Of a stretch of DNA of 5,250 bases, positions 1 to 5,250 are shown piece by piece; within the stretch, counting starts at the first letter, position 1, and the number at the start of each line of letters is the position of its first letter. The notes beneath the pieces were generated by a model. The model ran no database searches and was not told the DNA's origin. It saw nothing but the letters and a program-made list of their open reading frames with translations. Source of the DNA: Alistipes sp. (GTDB lineage: Bacteria; Bacteroidota; Bacteroidia; Bacteroidales; Rikenellaceae); assembly GCA_017628595.1 (NCBI GenBank), contig JAGBYV010000216.1, positions 1 to 5,250 on the forward strand, written 5' to 3'. The position numbers and the translations under genes are program-made.

Positions 1-3000
1 AGCGATGTGCCTATCGATCGATCCACAACCGTCAGGCGCAGCAGCGTCTTGCCCTTGCTCTTGCGCACGTGCGTCGAGAACTCCTGCACAAAATCCGCCG
101 TTATATGCTCAATGGGCAACTGAACGTGTATCTCCTTGATCGTTTCGCCCACCTCGGCCAATTGCTGCATCGAGAGTATCTTGAACTCCAGCTCGGGGTT
201 ATCGCCGTAGGGACGTGGCTGCACCTTGCCGCGAACAAAGAGGAAGTAGTTGGGATACATCATCGGACGGAACTGCTCGTAGTCCTTGCCAAAGAGCGCA
301 AACTCGTGCGTGCCGCCATAATCCTCCATCGTGAATTTTCCCCAGTGTCGTCCTGTCTTGGTGGTCATCTCCTGCACACCAGTCACAACACCCGCCAGAG
401 CAATCTCCTTGCCATTGAGCGGCTCCAATTCGGCAAGATCCGAGAGTTGTGTCTTGCACATATGGCGGATGATCACCGCGAAGTCATCGAGCGGATGCGC
501 CGACAGATAGAGGCCGATCACCTCACGCTCCTTGCCGAGCAGCTTCAGCTGATTCCAATCCTCGGCTACGGGGACCGTGGGAGGCTGAATATCTACCGTA
601 GCACCGCCACCGAACAGACTCTGCTGGGCATTGAGCCTCTCCTGCTGCACACGCTGTCCGTAGCGCATCAGAAGCTCAATAAACTGCACCTGCGAGCCTG
701 CCGCGCGAGCATCCTCGGCGAAGAACTTACTGCGGTGGAAGTCGATGATAGAGTCGAAACCGCCCGAGTAGGCGATATTCTCCATACACTTGCGATTCAC
801 CACGCTGAAGTTCACTCGCTCCATGAAGTCGTATATATTCTTGTACGCTCCATTCTTCTCTCGCTCCTCGATTATCGAGCGCACGGCCGCCTCGCCGACG
901 CCCTTGATGGCCGCCAGTCCAAAGCGAATGTCGCCCGACGCATTTGAAGAGAAATTCTGCTGCGACTCGTTGATGTCGGGACCAAGCACGCTGATGTTCA
1001 TGCGCTTGCACTCGGTCATGTATTGCGTGATGGTCTTTATATCGGCAAGGTTTCGGCTAAGCACCGCCGCCATATACTCCGACGGATAGTTAGCCTTGAG
1101 GTATGCCGTCTGATAGGCCACCCACGAGTAGCACGTTGCGTGCGACTTGTTGAAGGCGTATGAAGCGAACTTCTCCCAGTCGGCCCAAATCTTCTCCAGC
1201 ACCTCAGGGTTGTGACCATTCTCCTGACCGCCCTTGATGAACTTGGGTTTGAGCTCGTCCAGCTTCGACTTGATCTTCTTACCCATCGCCTTACGCAGCG
1301 TATCCGACTCACCACGCGTAAAACCGCCCAAAAGACGCGAGAGAAGCATCACCTGCTCCTGATAAACGGTGATTCCGTAGGTATCCTTCAGGTACTTCTC
1401 CATGATGTCGATGTCGTAAACAATAGGCTTGCGGCCGTGCTTACGGTCGATAAAGTCGGGGATATAATCCATCGGGCCGGGGCGGTAGAGGGCATTCATC
1501 GCGATCAGATCCTCGAATGTCGAGGGCTTCAGCTCGCGCAAATACTTCTGCATACCGGGCGACTCAAACTGGAACGTACCAATGGTTCCGCCCTCGCAGT
1601 AGAGTTTATATGTTGTGGGATCGTCAATGTCGATCGTATCGATATCAATATCTATACCCTTCGTATGCTTGATGTTGGCCACCGCATCCTTGATAATCGA
1701 CAGTGTCTTCAATCCCAGGAAGTCCATCTTGATAAGGCCTGTATCCTCGATTACGGCACCCTCATATTGCGTTACGAGCATCTTTTCGCCCGTCTCCTTG
1801 TCGTCGGCCGTGCTCACAGGCACCCAGTCGGTAATATCGTCACGGCATATGATAGTTCCGCACGCATGCACACCCGTGCCTCGCACGTTACCCTCCAGCA
1901 TCTTGGCATACTTGATCGTATCGTGCAGGATGGGGTCGTCCGACTCCTCAGCCTCCTTGAGCTCTGGCACGGCATTAATAGCATTCTTCAGGTTTATCTT
2001 CAGCTGCTTATCCTTGTCGTTGGGGTCAGGAATACGGTCGGGCACCAGTTTACACAAACGATCCGACTCCTTGAGCGGCAGCTTCTGCACACGAGCAACA
2101 TCCTTCAGAGCCATCTTCGTGGCCATCGTACCGTAGGTGATGATGTGCGCCACCTTCTCCTTGCCGTACTTCTGCGTAACCCAGTTCAGCACACGTCCAC
2201 GGCCATCGTCATCGAAGTCGATATCAATATCGGGCAAAGAGATACGATCTGGATTGAGGAATCGCTCAAACAGCAGGTCGTACTTTATGGGGTCGATCTG
2301 CGTGATACCCAGACAGTATGCCACAGCCGATCCTGCCGCCGATCCACGACCAGGACCTACCGACACATCCAACTGCTCACGCGCAGCACAGATAAAGTCC
2401 GGCACGATGAGGAAGTAGCCCGGGAAACCCATCGTCTTCATGATGTGCAGCTCGAATCGCAGTCGCTCAATCACCTCATCCGACAGGGGATCGCCATAGC
2501 GCTGCTTGGCACGTTCCATCGTGAGGTGTGCCAGGTAGTCGGCCTCCAGCTTGATACGATATAGCTTATCGTAGCCTCCGAGCTTTTCAATCTTCTTGTG
2601 GGCATCAGCCTCTGCCATCACCACGTTGCCATTCTCGTCCTGCGTAAACTCGTCAAAGAGATCCTTCTCCGTCAGGCGGGCACGATAGCCCTCCTCGGTT
2701 CCGAACTCCTCGGGAATTTCGAATGTGGGCATAATGGGTGCATGGTCGATAGAGTAGCTTTCGACCTTATTGCAAATCTCCACTGTGTTGGACAAAGCCT
2801 CGGGCACATCCTCGAAGATGGCATTCATCTCGGCGCGTGTCTTCATCCACTCCTGCTTCGAGTAGAGCATGCGCTTGGGATCGTCCAGATCCTTGCTCGT
2901 TGACAGGCATATCAGACGGTCGTGCGCCTCGGCATGCACCTCATCGACGAAGTGAACATCGTTGGTGCAGACAAGTTTAACACCCAACTTTTGTGATAAT

Positions 3001-3746
3001 TCTATCAGGTGCTTGTTTACCACCTTCTGCTGGGGGTAGAATTCGTGATTAGCATGCTCAACAGTAGCCTTATGCAACTGCAACTCCAGATAGTAATCCT
3101 CGCCAAAGAGCTCCTTGTGCCAGCGCACAGCCTCCTCGGCAGCTGCAAGGTCACCAGCCTCAATCTTCTTGGGAATCTCGCCTCCCAAGCAGGCCGAACA
3201 ACAAATCAGGCCTTCGTGATACTTCTCCAGCTCAGCATGGTCTGTTCGCGGACGCATATAGAATCCCTCGGTCCACGCCTTCGAAACGATCTTTATGAGG
3301 TTCTTATATCCTGTCTTATTCTTCGCAAGCAGAATGAGGTGCCATCCGCTCTGATCCTGCTTACCCTCCTTGAACTGCAAGCCTCGACGCGCAACATACA
3401 CCTCGCAGCCGATAATTGCCTTGAAATCCTCCTTCGGCAGCGAGTCATACTCTGCCTTCAGACGTGCAAGCTCGGTGCGCTGCTCCTCGGTAGCATCGCC
3501 AGCATCCACCACGGCCTGCAACTCCGCCACAGCCGCCGATGCCTGCTTTACCTTGTCGCGGCGGGCACCATTCTTCTTCTTGACATAGTTCCAGAACTCC
3601 TTTATGCCGAACATATTTCCATGGTCGGTAATGGCAATGCCACGCATCCCATCGTCGATGGCCTTATCCACCAACTTCTGGATGCTCGCCTGACCGTCGA
3701 GAATCGAATATTGCGAATGCACATGTAGATGTACGAAATCCTGCAT
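1..3746 (-). CDS. dnaE: DNA polymerase III alpha subunit, C-terminus cut by window edge
   Basis: Catalytic subunit of the replicative DNA polymerase, adding dNTPs to the primer 3' end within the cytoplasmic holoenzyme. The frame stays open for 1,248 codons and leaves the window mid-codon (CT-, Leu). Seen in order: a PHP domain from the N-terminus (HLHVHS at 6-11, TDHGNM at 40-45, NDVHF at 262-266) with a charged insertion at about 56-107; GPGRGS at 464-469; the palm PDIDIDF at 505-511 and KMDFLGL at 673-679, supplying the catalytic aspartates; YQEQVM at 795-800 in the fingers; a helix-hairpin-helix around KGVG 948-951; the clamp-binding pentapeptide QQSLF at 1041-1045; and an OB fold from about 1112 to 1195. 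The ATG at 3746 is chosen because it places the PHP motif at residue 6, as in relatives, and the only in-frame codons upstream are five followed by the hydrolase stop. No Shine-Dalgarno is visible. Bacteroidota DnaE proteins are a little over 1,200 residues from memory, so perhaps 20-50 residues are missing. This is DnaE1-type, not PolC: there is no inserted DEDD exonuclease domain. Confidence 0.98.
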   Translation of the reverse strand, partial: MQDFVHLHVHSQYSILDGQASIQKLVDKAIDDGMRGIAITDHGNMFGIKEFWNYVKKKNGARRDKVKQASAAVAELQAVVDAGDATEEQRTELARLKAEYDSLPKEDFKAIIGCEVYVARRGLQFKEGKQDQSGWHLILLAKNKTGYKNLIKIVSKAWTEGFYMRPRTDHAELEKYHEGLICCSACLGGEIPKKIEAGDLAAAEEAVRWHKELFGEDYYLELQLHKATVEHANHEFYPQQKVVNKHLIELSQKLGVKLVCTNDVHFVDEVHAEAHDRLICLSTSKDLDDPKRMLYSKQEWMKTRAEMNAIFEDVPEALSNTVEICNKVESYSIDHAPIMPTFEIPEEFGTEEGYRARLTEKDLFDEFTQDENGNVVMAEADAHKKIEKLGGYDKLYRIKLEADYLAHLTMERAKQRYGDPLSDEVIERLRFELHIMKTMGFPGYFLIVPDFICAAREQLDVSVGPGRGSAAGSAVAYCLGITQIDPIKYDLLFERFLNPDRISLPDIDIDFDDDGRGRVLNWVTQKYGKEKVAHIITYGTMATKMALKDVARVQKLPLKESDRLCKLVPDRIPDPNDKDKQLKINLKNAINAVPELKEAEESDDPILHDTIKYAKMLEGNVRGTGVHACGTIICRDDITDWVPVSTADDKETGEKMLVTQYEGAVIEDTGLIKMDFLGLKTLSIIKDAVANIKHTKGIDIDIDTIDIDDPTTYKLYCEGGTIGTFQFESPGMQKYLRELKPSTFEDLIAMNALYRPGPMDYIPDFIDRKHGRKPIVYDIDIMEKYLKDTYGITVYQEQVMLLSRLLGGFTRGESDTLRKAMGKKIKSKLDELKPKFIKGGQENGHNPEVLEKIWADWEKFASYAFNKSHATCYSWVAYQTAYLKANYPSEYMAAVLSRNLADIKTITQYMTECKRMNISVLGPDINESQQNFSSNASGDIRFGLAAIKGVGEAAVRSIIEEREKNGAYKNIYDFMERVNFSVVNRKCMENIAYSGGFDSIIDFHRSKFFAEDARAAGSQVQFIELLMRYGQRVQQERLNAQQSLFGGGATVDIQPPTVPVAEDWNQLKLLGKEREVIGLYLSAHPLDDFAVIIRHMCKTQLSDLAELEPLNGKEIALAGVVTGVQEMTTKTGRHWGKFTMEDYGGTHEFALFGKDYEQFRPMMYPNYFLFVRGKVQPRPYGDNPELEFKILSMQQLAEVGETIKEIHVQLPIEHITADFVQEFSTHVRKSKGKTLLRLTVVDRSIGTS

Positions 3747-3761
3747 AATCTGTTCTGTAAA
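3747..3761 (-). other. 15-base in-frame junction between the hydrolase stop and the dnaE start
   Basis: Only 15 bases separate the hydrolase TAA (3764-3762) from the dnaE ATG (3746). The number is divisible by three and the five intervening codons (TTT ACA GAA CAG ATT) contain no stop, so the two genes share a reading frame. There is no hairpin or T-tract that could terminate transcription and no GGAGG-like site. This supports co-transcription. Translation of dnaE may depend on ribosomes finishing the upstream gene, but that is inference. Confidence 0.8.
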
Positions 3762-5099
3762 TTAATTATCCAATGCTGCCAATACAATGTTTTCCACCGT
3801 TGCACGGGTGCGTGCAAGTGAGCCGTCATCCACGGGATGCACACGGTTGGTGAGCAGGATTACGGCTACGCCATTCTCCTGATCAATTGTCATCGATGTA
3901 CCCGTATATCCCGTATGGTTGATGCTCTCCTCCGATGCCAGATCGCCAAAGCGACCATCAACCCAACCCAGAGTGCGCCCATGCTCTTCCATACCCTTGG
4001 GAGCATGCATCAGGCTCTCTACCGTTGCCTCTGATAGTATTCGCACGCGCTCATCAGCACCTACACGGCCCTGCAAGCCATCCTTATTGATGCGTAATAC
4101 GCCGCCATTCATAAGCATCGAAGCCACAACGGCCAGATCATCAGCCGTAGAGAACAGCCCAGCATTGCCCGACACGCCACGATTGACCACGCGAGCCGTA
4201 GGATCGTGCACCTCGCCGTAAAGCAGCGAGCCATCCTCCAGCACCTCCGTGGGTGCAATGCGAGTGCTATCGGCATAGGGTCTGGGCTCGTCAATATGAT
4301 TGTACCATGTATTCTTTAACTGCATGGGAGAGAAGATCTCTCGCTCGGCATAGTGATCCAGACGCTGCGATGTGATGCTCTCAATGATTGCCTGCAACGT
4401 AATAAAATTCAGGCAACTGTAGCGCATCTGCTCGCCCGGACGCGAGAGACGCTCGGCCTCCGTAGCAAGATATGTGATGAGCGAATCACGAAGGTTTTGC
4501 TGCATGGGATCTCCCCATTTCTCATATCGCTCCAAATAGCTGGGCACGTGTATCGCCGCTGGCAGACCCGATGTGTGGGTTAGCAGATGTTTTATCGTTA
4601 TCTGCTCGCGTTCTACAGGCTCGCCACGACGCTCGGGTTTGCTCTCCCAGGGTTTGAAACCGGGGATATAACGTGATACATTGTCCGATAGTCGTACCTG
4701 TCCACGCTCTACGAGTGTCATAAATGCCAGGGTTGTGCCCACGCTCTTACTTAGCGATGCAAGGTCGAAGACGGCATCCGTAGTCATCGGCAGGGTGTCG
4801 GCAATCCACTCACCCGAGGCGATGCGACCACCGACTGTCTGACGATTGCCATATGCTTTCTTATACAGCACGCGTCCCATCGACTCGCCATCGAGCGAAC
4901 GGCGCACAACGCAGAGCACCGCACCGGGAAACTCGCCATCCTCGATGGCCTTCTCAATTACGCTGTCGGCATATATCATCTGCTCGCTGCGGAGCGTAGC
5001 ACCGCCACTCAGATAGCCATGGCGTGAAAGCATAACGGCACTGATGGCCATATAGGCAACCAGCACGATAATGGATATGATGGCAACTGCTCGTTTCAT
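3762..5099 (-). CDS. Membrane-anchored serine hydrolase, class C beta-lactamase / penicillin-binding protein fold
   Basis: Complete 445-residue protein. KR at 2-3 followed by a hydrophobic stretch at about 4-24 forms a signal anchor or uncleaved signal peptide. There is no lipobox, so the catalytic domain should face the periplasm on a membrane tether. Family motifs are clear: the nucleophile motif S115-L-S-K118, LLTHTSGLP at 172-180, the second active-site tyrosine in Y227-S-C229, VHDPTA at 297-302, SGNAGLFST at 310-318, and H395-T-G397 as the third motif (KTG equivalent). Known members act as D-alanyl-D-alanine carboxypeptidases or endopeptidases, esterases or beta-lactamases; the substrate here cannot be told from sequence. 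Position 229 is Cys where Asn or Asp is usual. The ATG is preceded in frame by TAA two codons upstream (5108-5106), so the start is firm unless an internal Met is used, which would remove the anchor. No Shine-Dalgarno is present. It is the first gene of a probable two-gene transcript with dnaE. Confidence 0.93.
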   Translation of the reverse strand: MKRAVAIISIIVLVAYMAISAVMLSRHGYLSGGATLRSEQMIYADSVIEKAIEDGEFPGAVLCVVRRSLDGESMGRVLYKKAYGNRQTVGGRIASGEWIADTLPMTTDAVFDLASLSKSVGTTLAFMTLVERGQVRLSDNVSRYIPGFKPWESKPERRGEPVEREQITIKHLLTHTSGLPAAIHVPSYLERYEKWGDPMQQNLRDSLITYLATEAERLSRPGEQMRYSCLNFITLQAIIESITSQRLDHYAEREIFSPMQLKNTWYNHIDEPRPYADSTRIAPTEVLEDGSLLYGEVHDPTARVVNRGVSGNAGLFSTADDLAVVASMLMNGGVLRINKDGLQGRVGADERVRILSEATVESLMHAPKGMEEHGRTLGWVDGRFGDLASEESINHTGYTGTSMTIDQENGVAVILLTNRVHPVDDGSLARTRATVENIVLAALDN

Positions 5100-5152
5100 G
5101 GTGATTTACAGGATGTTATATCAGTGGCTCAAGGGCGCTCGCATCCTCCATA

Positions 5153-5160
5153 CAAATATA
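5153..5160 (-). promoter_or_regulatory. Candidate Bacteroidota -7 element for the hydrolase-dnaE transcript
   Basis: Read leftward, the sequence is TATATTTG, an exact match to the Bacteroidota -7 consensus TAnnTTTG, lying inside an A+T tract (5151-5170). The transcript would begin near 5147, leaving a leader of about 48 bases before the ATG at 5099. No TTTG lies at the expected distance upstream (about 5180-5184 reads CCAA), so the -33 half is weak or absent. The motif is short and the region AT-rich, so a chance match is possible. Confidence 0.45.
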
Positions 5161-5192
5161 AATATAAAAAGCCGAATATTTTGGTTTACTCA

Positions 5193-5223
5193 TTGCAAGG
5201 TATCAACAAAATAACTAACTTTG
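5193..5223 (+). promoter_or_regulatory. Candidate divergent Bacteroidota promoter reading right, out of the window
   Basis: TAACTTTG at 5216-5223 matches the -7 consensus TAnnTTTG exactly. A TTG at 5193-5195, preceded by AT, sits 20 bases upstream, within the usual spacing to the -33 TTTG element, with one mismatch in the four-base box. Transcription would begin near 5229-5230 and serve a rightward gene beyond 5250, which cannot be seen. Both halves with correct spacing make this the better-formed of the two candidate promoters. Confidence 0.45.
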
Positions 5224-5227
5224 TTAG
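5205..5227. repeat. Small overlapping inverted repeats over the rightward -7 element
   Basis: CTAAC (5215-5219) and GTTAG (5223-5227) form a perfect inverted repeat with a three-base TTT centre. AACAAA (5205-5210) and TTTGTT (5220-5225) form a second one with nine bases between. Both overlap the candidate -7 box at 5216-5223, so a regulator site is possible. The arms are short and the region is AT-rich, so chance is a serious alternative. Neither arm is followed by a T-tract that would make it a clear terminator. Confidence 0.25.
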
Positions 5228-5250
5228 GAATAGCCTCGGGTGGTGTGCAC

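Larger units (their letters stand above)
5100..5250. other. AT-rich intergenic region upstream of the hydrolase
   Basis: The only non-coding stretch in the window, 151 bases up to the right edge. It is much richer in A+T than the flanking genes between about 5150 and 5225. Apart from the two candidate promoters and the small inverted repeats, I see no tRNA, riboswitch fold or gene. Whether it continues as an intergenic region past 5250, or a gene begins just beyond, is unknown. Confidence 0.7.

Noticed and set aside
14..24. Palindromic ATCGATCGAT-type run near the left edge
   Set aside because: It lies within dnaE coding sequence (Asp-Arg-Ser-Ile) and is a single short occurrence, with no repeat or site context.
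1212..2564. A 450-codon open frame on the plus strand opposite dnaE, with further long ones in the same frame at 69-947, 2598-2903 and 3009-3728
   Set aside because: All lie in the frame whose codons are exact reverse complements of dnaE codons. Stops there arise only from sense TTA, CTA and TCA, which dnaE rarely uses, so long antisense frames are expected. The translations show no recognisable domain and dnaE is unambiguous.
1..3746. PolC or DnaE3/ImuC identity for the polymerase
   Set aside because: There is no inserted DEDD exonuclease domain as in PolC. The intact clamp-binding motif, start and overall length fit the main replicative DnaE, not the shorter ImuC-type polymerase.
3747..3800. 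A separate promoter immediately upstream of dnaE (TAATTTAC near 3757-3765, minus strand)
   Set aside because: Two mismatches to TAnnTTTG in the conserved half, no well-placed TTTG upstream, and it lies over the hydrolase stop codon.
3602..3844. An 80-codon minus-strand frame spanning the hydrolase-dnaE junction
   Set aside because: It overlaps the end of the hydrolase and the PHP motif of dnaE in another frame and shows no recognisable sequence of its own.
5116..5151. An 11-codon reading frame (ATG at 5151, TAA at 5118-5116, minus strand) in the hydrolase leader
   Set aside because: Its ATG abuts the candidate -7 box, so it would lie upstream of the expected transcript start. It has no run of codons suggesting attenuation.

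Overview
The window looks like a chromosomal segment from a Bacteroidota genome, most likely order Bacteroidales. Four things point there: the DnaE sequence style, including a long charged insertion in its PHP domain; the absence of Shine-Dalgarno motifs before either gene; AT-rich TAnnTTTG promoter elements in the only intergenic gap; and a moderately high G+C content by eye. The genus is not decided; an Alistipes-like organism is only a guess.

Layout: both supported genes are on the minus strand and read right to left. From 5099 down to 3762 is a complete 445-residue, membrane-anchored, periplasm-facing serine hydrolase of the class C beta-lactamase/penicillin-binding protein fold. After a gap of only 15 bases, dnaE (DNA polymerase III alpha subunit) starts at 3746 and runs off the left edge. 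It is open for 1,248 codons with no stop or frameshift. It carries a PHP domain with all canonical metal ligands, the polymerase palm and fingers, a helix-hairpin-helix, an internal clamp-binding motif and an OB fold. Only a short C-terminal tail appears to be missing.

Positions 5100-5250 are non-coding and AT-rich. They hold a candidate Bacteroidota-type promoter for the leftward hydrolase-dnaE pair, and a second candidate pointing right toward a gene outside the window. The 15-base spacing and lack of a terminator suggest the hydrolase and dnaE are co-transcribed. This would place a replicative polymerase behind a cell-envelope enzyme gene. There is no obvious biochemical link between the two, so the linkage may be positional only.

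I found no RNA genes, mobile elements, CRISPR arrays or clear novel system. The points worth a second look are the PHP insertion and intact PHP metal site, the YSC active-site variant in the hydrolase, the in-frame junction between the two genes, and the back-to-back promoters at the right end.
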